Assembly: GCA_024220525.1 (NCBI GenBank)
Contig: JAMYWO010000080.1
Location: forward strand, 1-62,751
Direction: 5' to 3'
Source of the DNA: Cochliopodium minus
Lineage: Eukaryota > Discosea > Himatismenida > Cochliopodiidae
DNA: 62,751 nt
Under the pieces are notes generated by a model. The model worked only from the letters and a program-made list of their open reading frames with translations, was not told the DNA's origin and did no database searches. The position numbers were made by a program, and so were the translations under genes. Numbering within the stretch: position 1 is the stretch's first letter; each line of letters begins with the position of its first letter. Shown here one piece after another: positions 1-11,225 of the stretch.

Positions 1-394
1 AAGGTGTATAAATTGAAAAGAGAATAATCAACAAATTGAAAAGAATAATTGAATATAAAATTGGAGGAGATGAAGAATAGAGTTTCATTTTCAGTATAAA
101 TATCCCATTTTGAGGAAATTCTTTATATTTTTAATTATAGCCAATTTAAAAGATGATTAAATTAATAATTTATTTTTATAAATGAATTATTAAATATGAA
201 TATTCAAACAAAATCCAAAGATATGCAAGATAGAAAGAAGGATAAATTGAATTTCTTGATTGGAATCTATAATGTTTTGTATTTAATAATTGTAAATTGG
301 TTAGTATAATAAATATTTTGTGTTTAATTAAAAATAAAAAAAAAATTCAAAAGACTTATAAAAGAAAAAGTTTCTTTTTTAGTGACTGAATAGA
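1..394. other. 5' flank of the matrix-protein g​ene, no g​ene seen
   Basis: AT-rich sequence without a credible coding exon. It directly precedes the secreted protein that starts at 395 and presumably holds its promoter, but I see no motif I can name. An A-rich run with scattered T tracts lies just before the start, as for most genes in this window. Confidence 0.4.
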
Positions 395-3300
395 ATGAAT
401 AAATATATTGCAATATTCTTATTAATCGCAATAATTTCTACCATTGCCCTCGCAAGAGGAGGTGGAGGTGGTGGAAGAGGCGGTGGAGGTGGTGGAGGTG
501 GAAGTAGAGGTGGAGGTGGTGGTGGAAGCAGAGGATCATCTGCAGGAAGATCATCACCAGCTGCTGGAAGATCATCACCAACAACCAGCAGAGCATCTGC
601 ACCAAGATCATCACCAACAACCAGCAGAGCTGCTGCACCAAGATCAACTCCAACAACCAGAGCAGCTGCACCAAGATCAACTCCAACAACCAGAGCTGCT
701 GCACCAAGATCAACTCCAACAACCAGGGCTGCTGCACCAAGATCAACTCCAACAACCAGAGCTGCTGCACCAAGATCAACACCAACAACTGCAGCAAGAA
801 GAGGAGGAAATCCAGGTGATAGAACAAGAGCAGTATTTGTACCACCAACTCTCCCAAGAGTTCCACCAAGAGCAAATCCAAATGCTCCATCACCATGTGA
901 TTGTGGTGCTGTAGCTATTAGCATTTGTGGATCAGCAGGTACAAATGTTGCAACTGCATGCAGAAGAAATCAAGCTACAGCTTGTAACACCAGATGTAAA
1001 CCAACTACACCACTCCCACCACCTCCTCCACCAGCTGCACCTTGTGATTGTCAAGGACAAGCAAGAGCACAATGTGGAGCAGGACCAACCTCAAAGGCAA
1101 CAAGATGCAGAAATACCGCATTTAACGTATGTCAAACTTCTTGCAGAGGACCACCACCACAACCACCTACTCCTGTTAATCCTTGTGATTGCCAAGTCAC
1201 TGCTGTTCAAAGATGTGGATCTGCAGGAACCTCTAGACAAACCAAATGCAGAAATAACGAAATTGCAGCATGTCAAAGAAGATGTGCCCCACCTCAACCA
1301 CCAAGAGTACCACCAGGTCCTTGTGATTGCCAAGCTCAATCTGTATTTAAATGTGGTTCTGGAGCAACCTCTAAATTTGCAGCTTGCAGAAATAACGAAG
1401 TTGCAGCATGTAACTTGAGATGTAATCCTGCAAACCCTTGTGATTGCAATGCTATTGCTGTAGCAAAATGTGGATCTGCTGGAACTTCCGTTCAAACTAG
1501 ATGCAGAAACAACGAAATTGCTTCTTGCAAAACCAAATGTGCTCCTCCTCAACCACCTCAACCAACAAACCCATGTGATTGCCAAACCGTTGCAGCACAA
1601 AGATGTGGAAAAGGATTAACCTCTAAATTTGCAAAATGCAGAGCAAACGAAGCTAAAGCATGTCAACAAAGATGTGCACCACCACCAAATACTTGTGATT
1701 GCCAAGCTGTTGCTGTTGCAAAATGTGGAGCAGCAGGAACCTCTGTTCAAACTAGATGCAGAAATAACGAAATTGCAGCATGTAATACCAGATGTAACCC
1801 ACCTGCAAATCCTTGTGATTGCCAAGCTGCAGCTGTAAGAAAATGCGGATCTGCTGGAACTTCTAAACAAACTAAATGCAGAAACATTGAAATTCAAGAT
1901 TGCTCAAGAAGATGTAACCCTGTTCCTCAAACACCTGTTAAACCTATAACTCCTGTTGCACCTGTTTTACCTGCAAATCCTTGTGATTGCATTGCAGCAT
2001 CCATCGCAAAATGTGGAAACGGACTAACTTCTAAATTTATAAAATGCAGAAAAACCGAAGTAGCTTCATGCCAAAGAAGATGTACTCAACCTCCACCAAC
2101 TACCCCAAATGCTTGTGACTGTGGAGCTGTAGCAGTTCAAAAATGTGGAAATGGATTAACCTCTAAATTTATTGCTTGCAGAAACAATGCTGTTCAAGCT
2201 TGCCAACAAAAATGTACCCAACCACCACCTCCTGCAAATGCTTGCGACTGTGTTGGAGCTTCTGTGAAAAAATGTGGAAACGGATTAACTTCTAAATTTA
2301 TAAATTGCAGAAAAACCGAATTAGCATCTTGCCAAAGAAGATGTGCAACACCACCACCAACCACTCCAAATGCTTGTGATTGCCAAGCTGTAGCAGTTCA
2401 AAAATGTGGAGGAGCAGGAACCTCTGTTCAAACTAAATGCAGAAATAACGAAATTGCATCTTGCCAACAAAGATGTACCCCAGTTAATGCATGTGACTGT
2501 GATGCTCAAGCTGCTAAAAAATGTGGAAACGGATTAACTTCTAAATTTGCTAGATGTAGAAATACTGAAAGAGCAAACTGCCAACAAAAATGTGCTGTTC
2601 CTCCTGTGAAGCCACAACCTCCTGTAATTCTTCCACCACCTGTAACTCCACAACCTCCTGTAAACAATTGTGACTGTAATGCTGAAGCAATTAAACAATG
2701 TGGAAACGGATTAACTTCTAAATTCATTAAATGCAGAACTAATGCAAAGAACGCATGTACCAAAAGATGTACTCTTCCACAACCTCCTGTGACTCCGCAA
2801 CCTCCTGTAAATACTTGTGATTGCGGTGCTGAAGCAATTAAACAATGTGGAAACGGATTAACTTCTAAATTCATTAAATGCAGAAACACTGCAGTTCAAG
2901 CTTGCCAACAAAGATGTGCACCTCAACCACCTGCAAACCCTTGCGATTGCGTTCAAGCTTCAATTAGAAAATGTGGAAACGGATTAACTTCTAAATTTGC
3001 AAAATGTAGAAAAACTGAAGTAGCATCTTGCCAAAAAAGATGTGAAGCACCTCAACCACCTGTTGACCAATGTGACTGTACTGCTGAATCTGTAAGAAAA
3101 TGCGGTAACGGATTGACTTCCAAATTTGTTGCTTGCAGAAGAAACGCAGCCCAAGCTTGCCAACAAAGATGTACCCCTGCAAATCCTTGTGACTGTGATG
3201 CTCACGCAATTAGAGTTTGCGGAAACGGGTTAACTTCCAAATTTATCAAATGCAGAAAAACTGCTAAAGCAACCTGCCAAGGAAACTGTAATCCTACTGT

Positions 3301-6300
3301 ACCTCCAGTTCAACCACCAACTACACCTAACGTATGTGATTGTCAAGCTGCAGCTGTCAAAAAATGTGGAGCAGCAGGAACCTCAATCCAAACTGCTTGC
3401 AGAAATGCTGAAATCGTTGAATGTACCAAGAGATGTGCACCACCAACCAGATCTATTCCATGTGCAACAAACTGTGATGACAAAATTGATTGCACCCAAG
3501 ATTCTTGTGACTTTTTGACTGGAAGATGTAGCAATGTTGCAGTTGATAAGAAATGTGATGACAACAACAAATGTACAACTGATAAATGTTCTGCACAAGG
3601 ATGTGTTCACACTCAAAAAGATTGCTCTGACAATGATGCATCCACAAGAGATTTCTGTGATGCTACCACTGGAAACTGTGTTCATGTACCAATCACTTGC
3701 CCATCAACCAACTGTAAAGTTGCATCTACCTGCAAGTTGCAAGGATGCAAGACTGTTGACAGAGTTTGTAACGATGGAAACCCATGTACCACTGATAGTT
3801 GTAACGAAAACACTGGATGCGTATTTACTCCAAATGATAAACTTTGTGATGATAATGATCCTTGCACCATTGACAGATGTGACATCAAAAAAGGATGTGT
3901 AAGAACTCCAGTTCAATGTAACGATAACAACCCTTGCACACAAGATGTTTGCGTTAAAGGACAATGTGAATACATTTATGCTTGCAAAGATGCTGATAAA
4001 TGTAACCTTTCTACTTGTAGTGCAGCTACTGGTTGCAAGACTTCCCCAAAGAACTGTGATGACTCCAATGCATGTACCAAAGATTCTTGCGATCCATCTA
4101 CCGGATGTGTCAACTCTCCTATCTCTTGTGATGACAATGATGCATGTACCATCGATCACTGCTGCCCAATCAAAGGATGTACTAACACCAAAAAGAACTG
4201 TGACGACAAAAACGCATGTACCAAAGACTCTTGTGTAAACGGAAAATGTGTAAACACTCCAATCACTTGTGATGACAACAATGCTTGTACCGAAGATAGT
4301 TGTGATGCAATTTCTGGATGCAGATTTGTTCCAAAAACCATCAAAAACCCTGATGCATGTACCATTAGAACTTGTGATGCAACAAGAGGAATTATTGATA
4401 CTCCTAGACACTGTGATGATGGAAACAAATGTACCGTAAACTATTGTGATGTTGAAAAAGGATGTCAAGTTTCCCAAAAGTTTGTTTCTGAAAACTGTGC
4501 TTCTGAAGCAGCAAGATGTGAAGGAAATGCTCTTTGCTTGAGACTTTTACCTCAAAGATGTCTCGAAGTACCATTTGGAAGATGTGCATCTAAGAACCAA
4601 TACAAATGTGATCCTTCTAATGGTTTGATTGTTCAAAGAACTGATTGCCCACAAGGATGTGATGATGGTAATCCTTGTACCGTTGATTCCTGTGATGCAA
4701 ACACCAACAAATGTGTCTACAAAGGAGTTGTATGTAAAGATAACAACTTGTGTACCATTGGAAAATGTGTAAATGGAGCTTGTGACTTTTCTGAAAAGAG
4801 AAATTGTGATGACAACAACGTTTGTACCACTGATTCTTGTGATGCTCAACTTGGTTGCCAATACAAAGCAAAGGACTGTTCTGATAACAACCCATGTACC
4901 ATTGATTTATGCTCAAAAGAAAAAGGTTGCCACCATGTACAAAAACCATGCGATGACAAGAACCCATGTACCACTGATTCTTGCGATCTTACTACCGGAC
5001 AATGTGTATTTACTCCTAAAGCATGTAACGACTTTAATGCTTGCACCATTGATTCTTGTGATGTTGCTACCGGAAAATGCAGAAACACTGCAAAGAATTG
5101 TGATGACTCCAACGCATGTACCATTGATACCTGTGATGTTGAACGTGGATGCTTGCACACTCAATTGATCTGTGATGATGCTAACGCATGTACTAAAGAT
5201 TCTTGTGATCCAAAACAAGGATGCCAATTCAAATTGATCAACTGTGATGATAACAACGCATGTACCACCGATTCTTGCTCAAAGACCAAAGGTTGCCTCA
5301 ACACCGATGTCCAATGTAACGATAATGATGTATGTACCGATGATTCTTGCAACAAAGTTACTGGATGTGTCTTTAGAAAGAGAGAATTACCTGCAGGAGA
5401 CAAGTGCTCAACTGTAAGATGTGATAAATCTGTAGGAGTTGTATTTGATAAGATTAAATGTAATGATAACAACCCATGTACCATTGATACTTGTAACAAA
5501 GATACCGGATGTGTCTACAGCCCTATTGTTTGTGATGATAACAATAAATGTACTCTTGACTGGTGTGACAGACAAACCGGAAAGATTAACCATCAACCAA
5601 TCAAATGTGATGACAACAACCCTTGCACTGAAGATTCTTGTGATCCTATTAAAGGATGTGTACACACTCCAACCGTTATTAACTGTAATGATAACAACAA
5701 GTGTACTCTTGATGGATGTAATGCTGAATTGAAATCTTGCTGGCATAAACCAATCTCTTGTGATGACAATGATGTATGTACCAAAGATTCTTGCGATCCA
5801 GTTACCGGATGCAGACATGAACCACTCACTGCTGCTGATTTGGATGACAAAAACGCATGTACCAAGGATTACTGTGTAACCAACAGAGGAATTGTTCACG
5901 AACCAATCACTTGCACCAACCAAGATAAATGCTTCAAATCTGCTTGTGACCCAGTTAAAGGATGTGTATTCACTGGTGTTGATTGTAATGATAAGAACCC
6001 ATGTACCACTGATAAATGTGTAAGTGGTGTATGTATTAACACTCCTGTTACTTTTACTGCTCCTGATGCTTGCCACACTGCATCTTGTAACCCAATTGAT
6101 GGAAAAGCAGTATTTACCAAAAAGAACTGTAACGATAACAATGCTTGTACCGCAGACTCTTGCGATATTGCAACTGGAAAATGTGTAAACAAACTCATCT
6201 CTTGTAACGATGGTAACAGATGTACTACTGACAAATGTGACAACATCATTGGATGTGTTTACGAAAAGAAGAACTGTGATGACAACAACCCATGTACTGT

Positions 6301-8221
6301 CGATTCTTGTGCTGAACACTGCGGATGTGTCAATACCCCAAAGAATGTTGATGACAAGAACGCATGTACCAAAGATTGGTGTGACGCAAAGACTGGAGAA
6401 GTTAAACACGAAGCAATCACTTGTGATGACAAAAACGCTTGTACCATTGAATCTTGCGATCCTCTCTTTGGATGCTTGTCTAAACCTGTAGATATGGCAA
6501 AGAGAAACGATCAAAACCCAAACAAATGCCTCATTCTCAGATGTACCCAAGCTAAAGGATTCTTCAATGAAGCTGTTGTTTGTGATGACAAAGATGCATG
6601 TACCGATGACTCTTGCGATTCTAAAACCGGAAAATGCAGCAACGTTCCAAGAAGCTGTGATGATAACAACGCATGTACCGATGACTCTTGTGATAAAGTT
6701 AAAGGATGTGTCCACAAACCTGCAAAATGTGACGATAACAACGCATGTACCATTGATACTTGTGACAAAGTTAAAGGTTGCGTAAACACTCCTCAAGTAT
6801 GTAATGATAACAACGTATGTACTGATGACTCTTGTGTCAATGGAGCTTGTGTATTTACTGTTAGAGCAATTGAAGAAAGTGAAGACAAATGTGTAATTAA
6901 TTTGTGTGACAGAAAGAATGGTCCTTACACCAGAAATGTTGACTGTGATGACAAGAACCCATGTACTGTTGATTCTTGTGACCCTGCAACTGGTCTCTGC
7001 TCTCACAAAGGTAACAACTGTGATGATAACAACGCATGTACCAGAGATACCTGTGATCAAACTTCTGGAAAATGTGTCAACATTGCTATTTCTTGCACTG
7101 ATGGAAATGCTTGTACCGTTGATACCTGTGATGCTCAAAAGGGATGCATCAACTCTCCTAAATATAACATCAAACAATTGCAATCTGAAGACAAATGTAA
7201 CACCTACACTTGCGATTCTTCCAACGGAAACTTGATCAAGACCCCAACTACTTGTAACGATGGAAATGCATGTACCATTGATACCTGCCACAAAGAAAAA
7301 GGATGTGTCTTTACTCCAAAAGATTGTGCTGGAACTGACTTGTGTAATACCGGATCTTGCGATAAGGCAACCGGAAAATGTACTTTCTCCACTGTTCAAT
7401 GTTGCGATAACAACAAATGTACCACTGATAGCTGTAACAAGGATACCGGAAAGTGCGAACACAAAGCAATCAAATGTGATGACAACAACGCATGTACCAC
7501 TGATAGCTGTAACAGAGATACTGGTTTGTGTACTCATACTCCTAAAGTATGCAATGACAACAACGCATGTACCAAAGATTCTTGCAACGTCAAGACTGGA
7601 GAATGTGTATTTGAAGATATCTCTCCTCAAATCATTGCTCAAAACTCCAACAAATGCCTCAACGCAAAATGTGATCCAGTTAAGGGACTTGTAACTACCC
7701 CTATCACTTGCACATCTACCGATAAATGTTCTAAATCATTCTGTGATCCAACCAGAGGATGTGTCAACCAACCTGTTGTTTGCCAAGCTCCACCAAACTG
7801 TGGTTCTCCTTACAAATGTAACCCAACTAACGGAGTTTGTGAAATTGTTAGACCATCTTGTGATGATAACAATTCTTGTACCATTGATTCTTATGTTGAT
7901 GGAGTTGGATGCCAAAACTTACAAAAATGCCAATCTAACAACTTGTGTGTTGTCCCATCTTGTGATAAAGCCAATGGAGCTTGTCAATTTACCAACAAGA
8001 ACTGTGATGATGGTAACGCATGTACTGTTGACTCTTGTAACCCTACTACAGGAAAATGTGTCAATACTCCTAAATCTTGCTCTTGCCCAGCTGGAAGCAC
8101 TGGATCTTGTAATGCTACTTCCGGACAATGCGAATACTTCCCAACTTGCAGAACTACTTCTGATTGTGAAAATGGAGGAAACTGTGATCCTGCAAGAGGA
8201 TGTGTCATTGACAGAGAATAA
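395..8221 (+). CDS. Giant secreted Cys-rich repeat protein (slime-mould CTDC repeats)
   Basis: Single-exon 2608-residue protein, probably an extracellular matrix or wall component. Residues 1-20 form a signal peptide (hydrophobic core FLLIAIISTIALA). A Gly/Arg/Ser-rich stretch and Pro/Thr/Ser repeats of the type APRSTPTTR follow to about residue 165. Next come 19 copies of a roughly 36-residue six-cysteine module (CDC, CG, TS, CR, C, C) separated by Pro-rich linkers. From about residue 1030 to the end there are around sixty 24-residue repeats of the pattern CDDNNACTxDSCD, then GCV, which is the Dictyostelium CTDC repeat (Pfam Dicty_CTDC) known from EcmA/EcmB-type stalk matrix proteins. There is no transmembrane anchor. 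The lack of introns contrasts with the neighbours. Biased codon use keeps long antisense frames open, which should not be annotated. Confidence 0.9.
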   Translation: MNKYIAIFLLIAIISTIALARGGGGGGRGGGGGGGGSRGGGGGGSRGSSAGRSSPAAGRSSPTTSRASAPRSSPTTSRAAAPRSTPTTRAAAPRSTPTTRAAAPRSTPTTRAAAPRSTPTTRAAAPRSTPTTAARRGGNPGDRTRAVFVPPTLPRVPPRANPNAPSPCDCGAVAISICGSAGTNVATACRRNQATACNTRCKPTTPLPPPPPPAAPCDCQGQARAQCGAGPTSKATRCRNTAFNVCQTSCRGPPPQPPTPVNPCDCQVTAVQRCGSAGTSRQTKCRNNEIAACQRRCAPPQPPRVPPGPCDCQAQSVFKCGSGATSKFAACRNNEVAACNLRCNPANPCDCNAIAVAKCGSAGTSVQTRCRNNEIASCKTKCAPPQPPQPTNPCDCQTVAAQRCGKGLTSKFAKCRANEAKACQQRCAPPPNTCDCQAVAVAKCGAAGTSVQTRCRNNEIAACNTRCNPPANPCDCQAAAVRKCGSAGTSKQTKCRNIEIQDCSRRCNPVPQTPVKPITPVAPVLPANPCDCIAASIAKCGNGLTSKFIKCRKTEVASCQRRCTQPPPTTPNACDCGAVAVQKCGNGLTSKFIACRNNAVQACQQKCTQPPPPANACDCVGASVKKCGNGLTSKFINCRKTELASCQRRCATPPPTTPNACDCQAVAVQKCGGAGTSVQTKCRNNEIASCQQRCTPVNACDCDAQAAKKCGNGLTSKFARCRNTERANCQQKCAVPPVKPQPPVILPPPVTPQPPVNNCDCNAEAIKQCGNGLTSKFIKCRTNAKNACTKRCTLPQPPVTPQPPVNTCDCGAEAIKQCGNGLTSKFIKCRNTAVQACQQRCAPQPPANPCDCVQASIRKCGNGLTSKFAKCRKTEVASCQKRCEAPQPPVDQCDCTAESVRKCGNGLTSKFVACRRNAAQACQQRCTPANPCDCDAHAIRVCGNGLTSKFIKCRKTAKATCQGNCNPTVPPVQPPTTPNVCDCQAAAVKKCGAAGTSIQTACRNAEIVECTKRCAPPTRSIPCATNCDDKIDCTQDSCDFLTGRCSNVAVDKKCDDNNKCTTDKCSAQGCVHTQKDCSDNDASTRDFCDATTGNCVHVPITCPSTNCKVASTCKLQGCKTVDRVCNDGNPCTTDSCNENTGCVFTPNDKLCDDNDPCTIDRCDIKKGCVRTPVQCNDNNPCTQDVCVKGQCEYIYACKDADKCNLSTCSAATGCKTSPKNCDDSNACTKDSCDPSTGCVNSPISCDDNDACTIDHCCPIKGCTNTKKNCDDKNACTKDSCVNGKCVNTPITCDDNNACTEDSCDAISGCRFVPKTIKNPDACTIRTCDATRGIIDTPRHCDDGNKCTVNYCDVEKGCQVSQKFVSENCASEAARCEGNALCLRLLPQRCLEVPFGRCASKNQYKCDPSNGLIVQRTDCPQGCDDGNPCTVDSCDANTNKCVYKGVVCKDNNLCTIGKCVNGACDFSEKRNCDDNNVCTTDSCDAQLGCQYKAKDCSDNNPCTIDLCSKEKGCHHVQKPCDDKNPCTTDSCDLTTGQCVFTPKACNDFNACTIDSCDVATGKCRNTAKNCDDSNACTIDTCDVERGCLHTQLICDDANACTKDSCDPKQGCQFKLINCDDNNACTTDSCSKTKGCLNTDVQCNDNDVCTDDSCNKVTGCVFRKRELPAGDKCSTVRCDKSVGVVFDKIKCNDNNPCTIDTCNKDTGCVYSPIVCDDNNKCTLDWCDRQTGKINHQPIKCDDNNPCTEDSCDPIKGCVHTPTVINCNDNNKCTLDGCNAELKSCWHKPISCDDNDVCTKDSCDPVTGCRHEPLTAADLDDKNACTKDYCVTNRGIVHEPITCTNQDKCFKSACDPVKGCVFTGVDCNDKNPCTTDKCVSGVCINTPVTFTAPDACHTASCNPIDGKAVFTKKNCNDNNACTADSCDIATGKCVNKLISCNDGNRCTTDKCDNIIGCVYEKKNCDDNNPCTVDSCAEHCGCVNTPKNVDDKNACTKDWCDAKTGEVKHEAITCDDKNACTIESCDPLFGCLSKPVDMAKRNDQNPNKCLILRCTQAKGFFNEAVVCDDKDACTDDSCDSKTGKCSNVPRSCDDNNACTDDSCDKVKGCVHKPAKCDDNNACTIDTCDKVKGCVNTPQVCNDNNVCTDDSCVNGACVFTVRAIEESEDKCVINLCDRKNGPYTRNVDCDDKNPCTVDSCDPATGLCSHKGNNCDDNNACTRDTCDQTSGKCVNIAISCTDGNACTVDTCDAQKGCINSPKYNIKQLQSEDKCNTYTCDSSNGNLIKTPTTCNDGNACTIDTCHKEKGCVFTPKDCAGTDLCNTGSCDKATGKCTFSTVQCCDNNKCTTDSCNKDTGKCEHKAIKCDDNNACTTDSCNRDTGLCTHTPKVCNDNNACTKDSCNVKTGECVFEDISPQIIAQNSNKCLNAKCDPVKGLVTTPITCTSTDKCSKSFCDPTRGCVNQPVVCQAPPNCGSPYKCNPTNGVCEIVRPSCDDNNSCTIDSYVDGVGCQNLQKCQSNNLCVVPSCDKANGACQFTNKNCDDGNACTVDSCNPTTGKCVNTPKSCSCPAGSTGSCNATSGQCEYFPTCRTTSDCENGGNCDPARGCVIDRE

Positions 8222-8303
8222 ATTGTTACATAGAACACTTAAATAAATAAATTTTAAAAAAAAAACCTTTTTCTTCAAATTTTGACAACTTTTAAAAAAA
8301 AAA

Positions 8304-9772
8304 ATGAAAACTTTAAAAGTTTTGACTTTACTCAATATGTTGGTTTTATCTTTTTGTTTTAATCCACCTTGCAAACCATATCATTTTAATTTGGAAGGAA
8401 AAATAGGTAAAATACCTTTCACATATTCAAAATTATTTTTATTTTTTTTTTATTTTAGCTATTGTTACTGGAGCAAATACAGGACTTGGTTTATATGCAA
8501 GTAAAGCTCTATCAGGTAAATTTATTAATCTTCAATTTTTGTCAGATTAAAAAAAATTAATTTAGAAATGGGATGCCAAGTTATTTTGGCATGTAGATCA
8601 ATTGAAAAGGCAGAAAAAGCTGATGCATGGATTAGATCAAATTCCGAGAAAAAAGAATTAAAACTTATACCCATGCAAATTGATTTGGCAGAGTTGGCTT
8701 CCATTTCTCGTTTTGCTCAAAATTTTAAAGAAAGATTTGATCATCTTGACATTTTGATTAATAATGCAGGTGTTTTTGGTGTTCTACCTTATGGAGAAAG
8801 AAGATTTACCAAAGACAATTTTGAAGAAATGATGGGAGTTGTAAAAAAAAAAAATTTATTCATTAACAATCATTTATTAATAACAAAAGAATCACATAGG
8901 ACATTGTAATAGTTTTCACTGAATTTTTTTTTCTTATCTTTTTTTTGAAAGTTTATTTAACCAATTTATTGTTGGATTTAATCAAATCCACAAACAATTC
9001 AAGAATTATTAACATTTCTTCAAGTGCTCATTCATCAGGAATGAGTAATTTCATTGAAGATCTCAATTTTGAAAATAATAAGTTCGATAATTGGGAGCAA
9101 TACAGCAATTCAAAGGCATCCTTATTTTAAACTTTTTTTGTTTGTTTTTTTTTATCATTGCTCAAAAAAAATTTTTTTTTTTAGCTGGCAAACGTTTATT
9201 TTAGTTTAATTTTGCAAGAAAAATATCTCAAACATACAAATGTTTGTACTTATTCTGTTCATCCTGGTACTAAAAAAAATCTATAAAACTTTTTTTTTAA
9301 TTTCTTAATAAAAAAAGGACTGGTAGAAACTGATTTAATGAGAGATGATTTAAGTTGGTATGATGAATATCAGTATAGTTCTGAAGAAGGAGCCACTACA
9401 CAGATTTTGGTACAAAACAAAATTTAAATAATTATTTAATAATACGATAACAATGAAATAAAAAAAATTTATAAAATTAAAGGTTGCTGCAGATCCATCT
9501 TTGCAAAGTAATTGATTTTTTTTTTTTATAAAAATTAATTTGAAATTCCTTTGATGTAAGATACTTGCGCCAAATACTGGCAAGATTGTAAAGTAAAAGA
9601 AGAAAGCAAATTAGCGAAAGATGTTGAAAAAGCCCAGGTTAAATAAATACTTCACTTTTTACAATTTCCATAAACCATAATTCTTTTTTAAAATCAGTGG
9701 TTGTGGGATGAAACAGTAAAACTTATTAAAGAAAAATTGAATCATCCTGATGATATAAGAGATGAATTATAA
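8304..9772 (+). CDS. Short-chain dehydrogenase/reductase (retinol dehydrogenase/WWOX type)
   Basis: Ten-exon g​ene, 321 residues: 8304-8406, 8459-8515, 8566-8840, 8890-8905, 8952-9115, 9185-9266, 9318-9409, 9483-9507, 9561-9637, 9698-9772. A hydrophobic N-terminus (MKTLKVLTLLNMLVLSF) suggests an ER signal anchor. The Rossmann fold shows TGANTGLG (cofactor loop), ACRS after beta-2 (Arg suggests NADP), NNAG, the NHIGHF segment, the catalytic YSNSK (YxxxK) and SVHPG. NHIGH lies on a 16-nt exon. The catalytic Lys codon ends the fifth exon, and the next intron starts with GC instead of GT. The family reduces or oxidises alcohol/ketone groups on retinoids, steroids or lipids; the substrate cannot be read from sequence. 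Confidence 0.88.
8890..8905 (+). other. 16-nt internal exon in the SDR g​ene
   Basis: Flanked by AAAAG and GTAATAG. It supplies NHIGH plus one base. Without it the frame breaks and the strongly conserved SDR motif N-H-x-G-H-F is lost; with it the next exon reads on as FYLTNLLLDL. The exon is therefore supported by family conservation, not only by splice sites. Confidence 0.8.
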
Positions 9773-9905
9773 CAAAAAATTAAACAACTTCCTCAACTTT
9801 TCCTTTTTTTTTTAAAAGATAACATCAAAGATAAAAAGATATCTTGATTAGGATGAAAATTTATTCTACATAAAAATGGATTGTTTGAATAAAAATTAAA
9901 AAAAA

Positions 9906-11164
9906 ATGGAGAATATTTTATTAAAGGCTTCTATATCAAAGATTTATACAAGATTAATAAAAGAAAGTAAATTATATATCTATTATTCAATATGCTCAAT
10001 AAATTTTTGAATAAAGATGAAAAACATATAGTTTTTGATAGAGAGAAACATAATGCAGAGGAAATAATTCCAGTGTCTGTGGAAGGATTAATGGATAGTA
10101 TGGATGTAAGTAAATTTAATGATTTCTTAGACATGTCCAAATATTACAACTTTGTTAGCGGATATAATATTTTTACTAACAAAATTTAAACTGTTGTAAT
10201 ATTTTTGGACATTACTAATGATTTCTTCCTTTTTCTCCTTTTTTTTTAATAAAGTGGCATAGAGGAAAGGATGTGTTATTACGTGATGGAGCAGGAAAAT
10301 CACCAAATGATAGAGCGATTCTCTTTCAAACTAAAAAGCACATTGAATATCTCCAAAAACAATTTCCAACAATAGACACCCTAAACATGGAAGCTGCTTT
10401 TGGTGAAAACCTTCTTTTGGATGGTGATTTCGACAGTCATAATTTGGTAAGTAATAAAAAAGAAGTTATTTTGGGTTTTAATAAAAGATGTTTTAGTGTG
10501 TTGGTGATGTTCTTCAAATAATTAGAGATGAAAAAGTTGTTTCAGAACTTCAAATGTAAATTCTTTTTTAAAAAGCTTCAATTTCTTTCATTTTGTTTGT
10601 TTTCTCTCGATAGAACTTCTTCAAGAATGCCTTGTTGCAGTATTGATATTAGACATAAGGTTCCTAACAAAAAAGCAATTAGTTTTGATTCCAGAGTCAG
10701 GGCATATTGTAAATCTCTTTTATAAACAAATAAAAATTTTTATTATTTAAAATTATTTATTTTTTTTAAAAAAAAAGGTGGTGAAACGGGATATGGAGGT
10801 GTTTTTTGTAAAGTATTGGTTGAAGGAGATTGCAAAGTAAAAAGATTTTAATTTTTTTTTTAAAAAAGAAAATCAAAATATCTCTTAAAAGGTTGGAGAT
10901 GAAATTGTTTTATTTAAAAGATCCCAACCAAAATGGTCCCTTGAAAGAACTTCTCGTCTTTTTTATGGAGGTTCAAACAAAAAAAAAGTGAAGATGACAG
11001 AGTGGCAAGGAACTGAAGAAGAAGCAAAGGAGGTTTTGGAAATGGAGGAACTTGCTGGTTTTGAATGGAGAGATACCCTGAAAAATTATGTTGAAAATGA
11101 AACTAAGGAAAGAGAGAATTTACATTCTGATCAAGGTGTTCAGGAAGGATGTTCTGTGTTTTAA
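9906..11164 (+). CDS. MOSC-domain protein with C-terminal CaaX box (copy 1)
   Basis: Seven exons, 275 residues: 9906-9966, 10017-10105, 10255-10446, 10497-10555, 10614-10708, 10778-10836, 10892-11164. The fold follows the MOSC family (YiiM / molybdenum-cofactor sulfurase C-terminal type): DGAGKSPNDRAILFQ, FGENLLLDG, CVGDVLQI, the conserved Cys in RMPCCSID, ETGYGGVF and PKWSLER. MOSC domains bind molybdenum cofactor and transfer sulfur or reduce N-hydroxylated bases; the exact role here is unknown. The protein ends in CSVF, a CaaX prenylation signal with Phe last (geranylgeranyl type), so it is probably membrane-tethered. It is the first of a tandem pair with identical exon layout. Confidence 0.82.
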
Positions 11165-11225
11165 TATATTTTCATTGTTCTATTCAAATTAAAATTTGTG
11201 AAATTAATAAAAAATAAAAATTAAA

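Noticed and set aside
379-924. Long antisense frames opposite the matrix-protein g​ene (also 5408-7642 minus)
   Set aside because: They mirror the repetitive, codon-biased sense frame. Their residues are Gly/Ala/Val/Leu or Ser/Thr/Val/Ile low complexity without motifs, while the sense strand has a signal peptide and regular Cys repeats.
395-8221. Regular repeats as a CRISPR array or satellite
   Set aside because: The periodicity is in protein-coding units of about 72-110 bases with drifting codons, not identical repeats with unique spacers, and the sequence is eukaryotic.
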